DNA from: Geodermatophilaceae bacterium URHB0062
GTDB taxonomy: Bacteria > Actinomycetota > Actinomycetes > Mycobacteriales > Geodermatophilaceae
Direction of reading: 5' to 3'
Length of the DNA stretch: 64,000 bases
Assembly (NCBI GenBank): GCA_000620185.1
Contig: KK211086.1
Location: 655,331-719,330 of the forward strand
Shown here: in pieces, positions 43,355 through 51,143 of the stretch
How positions within the stretch are numbered: position 1 is the stretch's first letter
Layout: each line of letters begins with the position of its first letter
Notes under the pieces: generated by a model
Database searches by the model: none
Told to the model about the DNA's origin: nothing
What the model saw: only the letters and a program-made list of their open reading frames with translations
Position numbers and translations under genes: made by a program

Positions 43355-44932
43355 TCAGTTGATGCAGCCGGTGTCGGCCGCGGTCCGCGCGTCCTCGCCG
43401 GCGACCGGCTCGGTCGGCGCCGGAGCGGTGAGCGCCTGCCCGATCCCGTTGAAGTCCGAGCCGATGACCAGGTCGACGGTGCCGGTGGTGGGCTCGTCGG
43501 ACTGCGACGTCGTGACGCCGGGGATGGCCTTGGCCAGGGTCGAGGCCAGCGCCTGGTCACCGGCGGCGTAGCGGATCTCCGTCGCGGTGTACTCGGTGTT
43601 GTCGGCGTTGCCGGTCTGCGCCACGGTGAAGCCCTGCGCCTGCAGGTCGGCGGCGGCCGACTTGGCGACGCCCGAGACCCCGGAGCCGTTGTAGACGTTG
43701 ACCGACACCTGGCTGGGCGCCACCGTCTGCGGCGCCGCCGCCGTGGTGGGCGCGGGCGGTGCGGCCGGCTCGGCGGAGAGCTCGGCGAAGAACTTGTGGA
43801 GCTTGGCCTCGTCCTCGAGCCGGAGGATGTAGCGGCCCTTGTCGTCGGTGTCGTCGCCGACGTAGGGGATGGTCTGGAAGTCGATGCTGCCGGCGGTCAC
43901 GGACTGCATCTGGGTGGCCAGGCCCAGCAGGTCCAGGCTCCGGTCGACGGTGAGCGCGTCGGCGGCCGCCTGCACGAGCTTCCGCTGCTTGCCGAGGTCG
44001 AAGAGCACGTTTTCCGACAGCATCTTGCGCACCATGCTGCCGATGAACGTCTGCTGGCGGATGATCCGGTCGAAGTCGCCGCGGGGCAGGCCGTGCCGCT
44101 GCCGTACGAACGCCAGCGCCTGCTCGCCGCTGATGGTCTGGACACCGGCCGGCAGGTCGACGCCGGAGTAACGGTCCTTCACCGGCTCGCACAGGTTGAC
44201 CTGGACGCCGCCCACGACCGACGACAGCTTGAAGAAGCCGAGCAGGTCGACCTCGGCGTAGTGGTCGATCTGCAGGCCGGTCAGGCCGCTGATCGTCTTG
44301 ACCAGCAGCTGGGCGCCGGCCGCCTGACGGGCCTTCTCGGACGCGCCGTCGCCGGCCTCGTACTGGTAGCCGTAGGCGTAGGCCGCGTTGAGCTTGTCGT
44401 GTCCGTAGCCGGGGATCTGCACGTAGGAGTCGCGCGGGAAGGACACGAAGGAGGCCTTCGAGCCGTCGGCCGGCACGTGCACCAGGATCATGGTGTCGGT
44501 GTTGATTCCCTCGTGGGCGGTGGTGTTGAGCTCGTCGAGCTCCGCAGGGGTCGCGCTGGCGCGGCTGTCGTTGCCGACCAGGAGCAGGTTCATCGACTCG
44601 CCGTCGGCACCGTTGTTGCCGCTGCTGGGGATGGCGTCGGTGCGGTTCACGCTCGCGTCGGCGACGCGACCCAGGTACCAGCCCCAGCCGCTCGAGCCCA
44701 GGACGGCGACGGCGGCCAGCGCGGCCAGGACCCGCGTACCGATCGCCAGCCGGCCCGTGCGGCCCCGCCCGCCGGACGAGGAGCCGCCGGACGACGAGGC
44801 ACCGGACGACGAGGCGCCGGACGACGAGGCGCCGCGGCCCTCCGTCGCGCGGGACGGGCGGCCGGCGCGCGGGTCGAGGCGAGCCGGCAGGTCGGGCCGC
44901 CGGGACTCGCGGCGCGGGTCGGAGTTGCTCAC
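43355..44932 (-). CDS. LytR-CpsA-Psr (LCP) family cell-wall polymer ligase with LytR_C domain
   Basis: 525 residues. A Ser/Gly-rich cytoplasmic N-terminus is followed by one membrane helix (about 70-90) and the LCP domain: 'SMNLLLVGNDSR', 'TDTMILVHVPADGSKASFVS' and 'FPRDSYVQIPGYGHDKLN'. The C-terminal LytR_C domain starts near 'VSVNVYNGSGVSGVAKSAA'. LCP proteins transfer polymers from undecaprenyl-PP to peptidoglycan; in actinobacteria this includes arabinogalactan. That fits the glycan genes to the right. 15-bp repeats lie in the N-terminal codons. Confidence 0.92.
   Translation of the reverse strand: MSNSDPRRESRRPDLPARLDPRAGRPSRATEGRGASSSGASSSGASSSGGSSSGGRGRTGRLAIGTRVLAALAAVAVLGSSGWGWYLGRVADASVNRTDAIPSSGNNGADGESMNLLLVGNDSRASATPAELDELNTTAHEGINTDTMILVHVPADGSKASFVSFPRDSYVQIPGYGHDKLNAAYAYGYQYEAGDGASEKARQAAGAQLLVKTISGLTGLQIDHYAEVDLLGFFKLSSVVGGVQVNLCEPVKDRYSGVDLPAGVQTISGEQALAFVRQRHGLPRGDFDRIIRQQTFIGSMVRKMLSENVLFDLGKQRKLVQAAADALTVDRSLDLLGLATQMQSVTAGSIDFQTIPYVGDDTDDKGRYILRLEDEAKLHKFFAELSAEPAAPPAPTTAAAPQTVAPSQVSVNVYNGSGVSGVAKSAAADLQAQGFTVAQTGNADNTEYTATEIRYAAGDQALASTLAKAIPGVTTSQSDEPTTGTVDLVIGSDFNGIGQALTAPAPTEPVAGEDARTAADTGCIN
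44772..44832 (-). repeat. 15-bp tandem repeats in the LCP N-terminus
   Basis: About four near-identical 15-bp units, plus-strand CCGGACGACGAGGCG, encode repeats of SSGAS/SSGGS in the cytoplasmic N-terminal region. The number of units may vary between strains. Confidence 0.8.
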
Positions 44933-45108
44933 GGACTAGTTCCTCACGTCGGGCTGGCCGGCTCGGGCGGAAGCGTCGGAGCACGTCGCTCCAGCGGCGG
45001 AGTCGTTCGGACGATACGACGATTTCCTGTGGTGGTCGGGGACCTCGCGACGGCGGAGTAACACTGGCCCCGTCCGTGTCTCCGGTCCGCGCCGGGACGC
45101 GCGGGCGG
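44933..45108. other. Region between the LCP gene and the upstream membrane protein gene
   Basis: 176 bp. It should contain the LCP promoter; TATCGT on the minus strand (45018-45013) is a possible -10. Nothing else stands out. Confidence 0.35.
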
Positions 45109-47088
45109 TCAGCCCAGGGGAGGCAGGGCGACGACCCGGCCGTCGGGCCGGACCAGGCCGAACGTGATCGCGACCTCCTGGTTCACGGGCGCGTCGGGTG
45201 GGCCGTCGAGTGAGTACTCCCACACGGTCTGCCGGTAGCGGAAGGGCTGCGGGACCCGGCCGATCCACTCCGCGCCGCCGTCGCCCCTCGTCAGAAGAAC
45301 GGTGGGCCCGCCGCCGAGTTGGTCCCGGGCCTCCGCCAGGGCTTCGGGGCTCCCGTCGGGGGCGCCCACCGCCGGGACGTCGCACAGCGTGAGCACCGTG
45401 GGGACGTAGAGCCCGACGCCGAGGACGATGGCGGCCCGGCCGTCGAGCCGCCGGCACACCTCCTCGGTGCCCCGGAGTGCCCCGCCCTTCTCCTTGACCG
45501 TCCACAGCTCGTTCACCGTCGTCAGCGGCCAGGCCATGACGCTGACGGCCAGCACCGCCGCGACCACCGGTCCGACGAACCGGCCGCGGGAGGAGAGGGC
45601 GCGCCCGACCCACGCGGTGGCCAGGAGCGCGCCCGGGACCACGACCGGCAGGAACCGGCGCATGGCCCAGATCTGGTCCGGCGTGATCCGGGGGGAGGCC
45701 AGGTAGAGCAGGGCGCTGGGCAGGAACAGGGCGGCCAGCCACAGCAGCTCGGTGCGCTGCCGGCGACCCCCCACGACCAGCCATGTGATCAGGCCGGCGA
45801 GCCCGACCACCACCACGGGCCAGCCGTAGTACCAGCTGATCCAGGTGAACGACTGCTCCGAGTAGAGGCGGGTGCCGTCGACCGGATCGCCGGCGGCCTG
45901 CTGCAGGTGCTGCACGACGGGGTTGTCGAGGGCGCCGTGACTCACGTACCACCACGGCCGCGAGAAGAGGGCCAGCAATGCGACGGCGGCCAGCGCGCCC
46001 CCGGCCGTCACGAGGCCGGTCACGACGCGGGCGGTTCCCGCCAGCCGGTGCGCCGGCACCGGGATGAACGGACCGGCCACCGTGACGACCGTCGCGACGA
46101 CGAAGCCCGCGAGCAGCGCGAGGAACTGCCCGGCCAGGTCGGTCATGTAGGTGCCGCTGTGGAAGTAGAGATCCGCCAGCCCGAGCAGCACGCCCGGCAG
46201 GCTGCCGAGGAGGACCAGGGGAGCGGCCCACCGCCGCCGGCTGGCGTCCCGCCCGGGGTGCACGAACGCCGCGACCGTCAGCCCGACGAGGACCCCGAGG
46301 AGCGGCAGGACGCCGTCGACACGAGCGAGCGCCACCCCGCCGAAGGCGGCGCCGGCCAGGGCGTACCCGCCCGAGCTGTCCCGGGCCCAGGCCGACAGCA
46401 GGAGCGTCGCACCGAGGAACGTGAAGGTCATCGCCAGCGGCTCGGAGTACAGCGCGCGGCTGAACTCGAGCATGGGCATGGAGACGGCGAGCGCCACCAT
46501 GGGCACGAGCCCCCACCACGGCCCGACCAGCCGCCGGGCCAGCACGTAGAGCGCGACCAGCGCGGCGGCGCCGCAGGCGAGGTTGCCCCAGAAGACGGCG
46601 GTCTCGCCGAAGACCCAGCCGACGACCGCCGACACTCCGGAGACGAGGTGGTTGCCCTGCGGGTGGAGGCGGCCGATGGACGTCTCCGGGTGGTCGAGCA
46701 GGCGGAGCGCGGCCAGCGTGTACAGGTCGGGATCGCGGGTGATCTGCACCCGCTCCGCGATGTAGGGCAGGTTCAGCAGGAACCAGGTGCCGGCGATGAC
46801 CAGTGCGAGGGCCGATCCGACCGCCGCCCCTGGTCCGCGCGTCCGGTTCCCGGGAAAGAACCGCCAGGTCGCCACGAGCACCACCGCGGTGGCCGGGACG
46901 ACCAGCAGCGGGCGGAACTGGCCGGTGACGTAGCCCACGGCCGTGACGTAGCAGAACCAGAGGAACAGCACGAGCAGTCGCTCCGGAGCGTTCGCGAGCG
47001 CGTCCACCACCACCGCGGCGGGGCCCCTCGACCAGGCCGGCTGCTCGATCTCCGGCGCGTCGTGCGGCGTGTCGACATCACTCGTCAC
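45109..47088 (-). CDS. Polytopic membrane protein, GT-C-like (paralogue 1)
   Basis: 659 residues with about twelve to thirteen helices. 'LNLPYIAERVQITRDPDLYT' contains the acidic 'RDPD' loop after the second or third helix, as in GT-C glycosyltransferases; 'HPQGNHLVSGVSAVVGWVFG' and 'LPMLEFSRALYSEPLAMTFTF' type segments are shared with its paralogue at 51144-53156. It would use a polyprenyl-phosphate sugar outside the membrane, though the exact reaction is unknown. The C-terminal 130 residues form an extracellular domain. The GTG has GGGGAG 8 nt upstream within a leader shared with the paralogue. Confidence 0.75.
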   Translation of the reverse strand: MTSDVDTPHDAPEIEQPAWSRGPAAVVVDALANAPERLLVLFLWFCYVTAVGYVTGQFRPLLVVPATAVVLVATWRFFPGNRTRGPGAAVGSALALVIAGTWFLLNLPYIAERVQITRDPDLYTLAALRLLDHPETSIGRLHPQGNHLVSGVSAVVGWVFGETAVFWGNLACGAAALVALYVLARRLVGPWWGLVPMVALAVSMPMLEFSRALYSEPLAMTFTFLGATLLLSAWARDSSGGYALAGAAFGGVALARVDGVLPLLGVLVGLTVAAFVHPGRDASRRRWAAPLVLLGSLPGVLLGLADLYFHSGTYMTDLAGQFLALLAGFVVATVVTVAGPFIPVPAHRLAGTARVVTGLVTAGGALAAVALLALFSRPWWYVSHGALDNPVVQHLQQAAGDPVDGTRLYSEQSFTWISWYYGWPVVVVGLAGLITWLVVGGRRQRTELLWLAALFLPSALLYLASPRITPDQIWAMRRFLPVVVPGALLATAWVGRALSSRGRFVGPVVAAVLAVSVMAWPLTTVNELWTVKEKGGALRGTEEVCRRLDGRAAIVLGVGLYVPTVLTLCDVPAVGAPDGSPEALAEARDQLGGGPTVLLTRGDGGAEWIGRVPQPFRYRQTVWEYSLDGPPDAPVNQEVAITFGLVRPDGRVVALPPLG

Positions 47089-47354
47089 GCGTCGTGCTCC
47101 CCAGCAGTCATGGTCCCTCTACCGTCCGTCCGGCGATCGCCAGAAGCCTACGTTCGGCTCCCCGCCGGCCCCGGGAGGCGCTTCCATTGGGATCAACGCA
47201 GTGCGGCGAGTCGGCTACCCAGCGTTGTCACGGTCCGCTAGCTTCGGCCTGCTCGTCTGTTGCGCGTGTGGCTCGAGTCCACGGTCGACCGACGTCCAGC
47301 AGCGGGCGGTCCGGAACCGGAGGACCGACGCTCGACCGAACGGAGGGACGCTCA
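47089..47354. promoter_or_regulatory. Divergent region between membrane paralogue 1 and the amidase gene
   Basis: 266 bp. Positions 47096-47108 (minus ACTGCTGGGGAGC) form the ribosome-binding leader of the membrane gene and match 53164-53176 exactly. The rest should hold both promoters; a TAGCTT on the plus strand (near 47240) is only a weak -10 candidate. Confidence 0.45.
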
Positions 47355-49151
47355 GTGCGGCGAATCATCGCGGGCCTTCTCGCCACGGTGGCGTTCACCG
47401 GGACGTTCGTCGTCCTGCCCGTCTACGCCGCCCCCCTTCCACAGGCCGAGCCGGTGGAGCCCTCGGCGGAGGACGTGGCCCTCGGATCGGTCGCCGCGCC
47501 GGCGCCGGAGGCGGACGTGCAGAAGGGCACCACCGAGCCGGTCGCCGGGGTTCCGACGACGGCTCCCGTGCTCACCCTGCAGCAGACCGACGTCGACCCG
47601 TTCTCGATGGTGGGGGTGAGCTGGGCCTACGACCCCGCGGTCACCGACACCGTCGTCCAGGTGCGCGTCCGGGACGGCGGTGGGAACTGGGGGGACTGGA
47701 TCCAGGGCGGCACGGAGAGGGCCGAGGTCGGCTCCGACCCCGAGTCGGCCACGCCGGCACGCGGCGGCACCGAGCCGCTGTGGACGGGGCCGAGCGACGG
47801 CGTCGAGGTCGAGCTCGTCACCCGCTCCGGCGCCCGGCCGACCGACGTCCGGCTCGACCTCATCGACCCGGGCAAGAGCGCGGCCGACTCCTCGCTGGAG
47901 ACGCCCGACATCCGGGCCACCGCGGACGCCGCGATGGCCATGCCGCCGGTCTACTCCCGCCTGCAGTGGGGCGCCGACGAGTCGCTCCGGCACGGGGCCG
48001 TGCAGTACGCCTCGACGATCAAGGCGGCCGTGGTCCACCACACCGCCGGCAGCAACAACTACTCGCCCGACCAGGTCCCGGCGATCATCCGCGGGATGTA
48101 CGCCTACCACACCAAGACCCTCGGCTGGGCCGACATCGGCTACAACGCCCTCGTCGACAAGTACGGGCGGATCTGGGAGGGCCGCTACGGCGGGCTGTCC
48201 CGGCCGGTGATCGGCGCGCACGCGGGCGGCTTCAACACCTACACCTTCGGCGTCTCGATGATCGGCAACTACGACGTCGTGGACACGACGCAGCCGCTGA
48301 TCGACTCCGTCGCGAACATCATCGGCTGGAAGCTGTCGCTGTACGGCGTGGACCCGCACGGGACGACGACGCTGGTGTCCGGCGGCAACGACAAGTACGC
48401 CGCGGGGAAGGCCGTGACGCTCCCGACGATCTTCGGTCACCGCGACACCGGACTGACCGCGTGCCCGGGCCGGTACGGCTACGCCAAGCTGCCCGAGATC
48501 CGCACCAAGGCCGACGGCCAGGCGGCCAACGCCTCCTTCGTGCGGGCGCTGTACAAGGACATGATGGGCCGCGGGGCCGACGAGCGCGGGGTCGCGAGCT
48601 GGACCGGCGTCCTCGCGGCCGGCGGCAGCCGTCGCGCGGTGTCCAACGGCTTCGCCAAGTCGACCGAGTACCGCGGGCTCATCATCCGGCAGGCCTACGA
48701 GCAGGTCCTGGGCCGCGAGCCCGACCCGCGGGGCGTGGTGTCGTGGATGAACGCACTGGCCACCGGGACGGTGCGCCTGGACACCATCCGGCTCGCCCTC
48801 ATGTCGAGCGCCGAGTTCTACGCCCGCGGCGGCAACAGCGACACCACGTTCGTCAACAACATCTACCAGGCGGCCCTGGGCCGGAACGCCGCGCCCGCCG
48901 AGGTGACCTACTGGGCCGCCGTCCGGGAGAGCAAGGGCGCCGCGGCCGTCATCCACGCCGTCTGGGGAGCCCCCGAGGCCGGCAAGCGGCGGGTCGAGCA
49001 GGCCTACCAGTACTACCTCGGCCGATCCGCCGGCGGCCTGGAGCGGGAGCACTGGCTGCCGGTGGTCTCCGGAGCGGGTGACGAGCAGCTGCGCGAGGAG
49101 ATCGTGGCCAGCTACGAGTACTTCGCGCGCTCCGCGATCCGGTTCCCCTGA
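47355..49151 (+). CDS. Secreted N-acetylmuramoyl-L-alanine amidase (PGRP type) with DUF4214 tail
   Basis: 598 residues. A signal peptide ends near 'VLPVYA', then a long linker and Ig-like region follow. The amidase_2/PGRP domain has 'AAVVHHTAGSNNYSPDQVP', 'ADIGYNALVDKYGRIWEGR' and 'FGHRDTGLTACPGRYGYAK', including zinc His/Cys residues. The last 210 residues are DUF4214 repeats ('ALYKDMMGRGADERGVASW', 'AYEQVLGREPDPRGVVSW'). It cleaves the peptide from glycan in peptidoglycan. GGAGGG lies 8 nt before the GTG. The next gene has the same tail type and the same RFP end. Confidence 0.9.
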   Translation: MRRIIAGLLATVAFTGTFVVLPVYAAPLPQAEPVEPSAEDVALGSVAAPAPEADVQKGTTEPVAGVPTTAPVLTLQQTDVDPFSMVGVSWAYDPAVTDTVVQVRVRDGGGNWGDWIQGGTERAEVGSDPESATPARGGTEPLWTGPSDGVEVELVTRSGARPTDVRLDLIDPGKSAADSSLETPDIRATADAAMAMPPVYSRLQWGADESLRHGAVQYASTIKAAVVHHTAGSNNYSPDQVPAIIRGMYAYHTKTLGWADIGYNALVDKYGRIWEGRYGGLSRPVIGAHAGGFNTYTFGVSMIGNYDVVDTTQPLIDSVANIIGWKLSLYGVDPHGTTTLVSGGNDKYAAGKAVTLPTIFGHRDTGLTACPGRYGYAKLPEIRTKADGQAANASFVRALYKDMMGRGADERGVASWTGVLAAGGSRRAVSNGFAKSTEYRGLIIRQAYEQVLGREPDPRGVVSWMNALATGTVRLDTIRLALMSSAEFYARGGNSDTTFVNNIYQAALGRNAAPAEVTYWAAVRESKGAAAVIHAVWGAPEAGKRRVEQAYQYYLGRSAGGLEREHWLPVVSGAGDEQLREEIVASYEYFARSAIRFP

Positions 49152-49201
49152 CGCGCGCCCGTTCCCGTTCTCTGCACGAAGGAAGACCCGGAGGTAGCGC
49201 C

Positions 49202-51052
49202 GTGAGAGCCCGTCGGCTCGTGAGCCTGATCGTCGTCGCCGCCGGGGTGGTGGGGCTGGTCGGCGTCCGTGAGGCGAGCCCCGCGCGCGCCGCGCTCCAG
49301 GGCGACGTCCAGATCTCCGGTCACGGGTACGGCCACGGTCGCGGGCTGAGCCAGTGGGGTGCCCGCGGCTACGCCGTCGACTACGGCTGGGGCGCCGCGC
49401 AGATCCTCGACCACTACTACGGCGGAACCGTGTCGGGATCGGTCGACAACAAGGACATCGGCGTCGAACTGCTCTCCCGAGGGGGCAAGGACGTCGCGGT
49501 CACCGCCCCGAAGCTGACGGTCCAGGGCACGCCCGTGGACGCCGCGGTGAAGGCGGTCCTGATCCACCGGAACCCCAGCGGGACGTTCAAGGTCCTGAGG
49601 TCGACCGGTTGCGCCGGGCCGTGGACGGGGTGGCTGGACGGCGTGCCGTCAGGCTTCGTCGTCGCCAACGGCGCCTCGGCCGCGGACCCGGCCAACCACG
49701 TGCAGATCTGCGACGGCGGCCAGGTCATCGGCTACCGCGGCGACCTGCAGATCGTGAACACCGGAACGTCGTCGGCCGTGGTCAACCGGCTGCCGGTCGA
49801 GGACTACCTGCGGGGTGTCGTGCCGCGCGAGATGCCCGCCAGCTGGGCCGACCTGGGCGGTGGCAAGGGCGCGCAGGCGCTCCGCAGCCAAGCCGTGGCG
49901 GCCCGCAGCTACGCGATCTCCAGCCCGCGCAACTCCTACGCCACGACGTGCGACACCACCACGTGCCAGGTCTACGGCGGCGAGTACACGCGTGCCGTGA
50001 CCAGCACGACCCGGTCGACCCGCGAAGACCCCCGGTCCGACGCCGCGATCGCGGCGACCAGGGGCCTCGTCCGGAAGAACGCCGGGGGCACGGTGATGCG
50101 GACGGAGTTCTCCTCGTCCACCGGGGGCTGGACCGCCGGGGGCACCTTCCCCGCGGTCGAGGACAAGGGCGACGCCACGGCCGGGAACAGCAACCACAAC
50201 TGGTCGGTCGCGATCGACGCCGGCAGGCTCGCCGGGATGCTGGGGACGCCCGCGATCACCGGCATCTCGGTCACCGAGCGCAACGGCCTCGGCATCGACG
50301 GCGGCCGCGTGAAGACCGTCGTCGTCGACACGACGGGCGGGTCGCGCACGTTCACCGGATCGAAGTTCCGCAGCCTGACCGGGTTGAAGAGCGACTGGTT
50401 CAAGTTCAACGTCCGCAGTTACACCGAGTCGCTGTCGTTCACGAAGGCCGTCTACACCGACGTCCTGGGACGCTCCGGCGCGCCGTCGGAGCTGGCCTCG
50501 TGGGCCGGCTCGCTGGCCGCCGGAACGCAGCCCGGCTCGGTGGGGCGCTCGTTCCTGATGTCCACCGAGCACCTCAACACCGTGATCGCCGGGGTGTACG
50601 CCGGCGCCCTGAAGCGCGGGCCCGATCTGAACGGGTACCGCAGCTGGGGCGCCTACCTCCGCTCGGGGAAGACGTACAACGACCTCGCCGCCGCGATCTA
50701 CGGGTCGTCCGAGTCGCTGCAGAAGCTCGGCAGCGGCGACGTCCGCGTATGGGTCGACGGCCTCTACCGCGGGCTGCTCGGACGCGGTGCCGGTGCGTCG
50801 GAGCGTGCGTCGTGGGCAGCGCAGGCGGCGACCCGCGGCCGTGCCTACGTCGCGATCACCATCTCGAAGTCCCTGGAAGCGCGGCAGCGGCGGGTGAACG
50901 GCTACTACACGGAGCTTCTGCAGCGCGGCGTGGACAGCGCTGGCCTGCAGACGTGGGTGCCCCTGCTGCTGGGCAACGGCGACGTCGACGTGCAGGTCTC
51001 GCTGATCAGCAGCGCGGAGTACTGGAACCGCGCCGGAGTGCGCTTCCCCTGA
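49202..51052 (+). CDS. Secreted SpoIID/LytB-domain protein with DUF4214 tail
   Basis: 616 residues. The signal peptide ends near 'EASPARA'. 'GHGYGHGRGLSQWGARGYA' begins the SpoIID/LytB region; 'VEDYLRGVVPREMPASW', 'ALRSQAVAARSYAISS' and 'AAIAATRGLVRKNAGGTVMR' follow. SpoIID proteins are lytic transglycosylases on denuded glycan, so this could act after the preceding amidase. DUF4214 repeats fill about 410-616 ('AVYTDVLGRSGAPSELASW'). It follows the amidase by 50 nt. The C-terminus 'EYWNRAGVRFP' parallels the amidase end. Confidence 0.9.
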   Translation: MRARRLVSLIVVAAGVVGLVGVREASPARAALQGDVQISGHGYGHGRGLSQWGARGYAVDYGWGAAQILDHYYGGTVSGSVDNKDIGVELLSRGGKDVAVTAPKLTVQGTPVDAAVKAVLIHRNPSGTFKVLRSTGCAGPWTGWLDGVPSGFVVANGASAADPANHVQICDGGQVIGYRGDLQIVNTGTSSAVVNRLPVEDYLRGVVPREMPASWADLGGGKGAQALRSQAVAARSYAISSPRNSYATTCDTTTCQVYGGEYTRAVTSTTRSTREDPRSDAAIAATRGLVRKNAGGTVMRTEFSSSTGGWTAGGTFPAVEDKGDATAGNSNHNWSVAIDAGRLAGMLGTPAITGISVTERNGLGIDGGRVKTVVVDTTGGSRTFTGSKFRSLTGLKSDWFKFNVRSYTESLSFTKAVYTDVLGRSGAPSELASWAGSLAAGTQPGSVGRSFLMSTEHLNTVIAGVYAGALKRGPDLNGYRSWGAYLRSGKTYNDLAAAIYGSSESLQKLGSGDVRVWVDGLYRGLLGRGAGASERASWAAQAATRGRAYVAITISKSLEARQRRVNGYYTELLQRGVDSAGLQTWVPLLLGNGDVDVQVSLISSAEYWNRAGVRFP

Positions 51053-51143
51053 CCGGCGCTCCTCCGGCCGTGATCATCGGCAGGTGGCTGGCCGACACGC
51101 AGGCGAGGGCCACCGGATGCCGCTGATCACGGCGCGCCGGGGC

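Noticed and set aside
43247-45061. Long plus-strand open frame opposite the LCP gene
   Set aside because: Valine/glycine/arginine-rich shadow; the LCP domain on the minus strand explains the coding signal.
47199-47366. CAGTGCGGCGA occurring upstream of, and at, the amidase start
   Set aside because: An 11-bp GC-rich match within 170 bp with no dyad or spacing pattern; likely chance.
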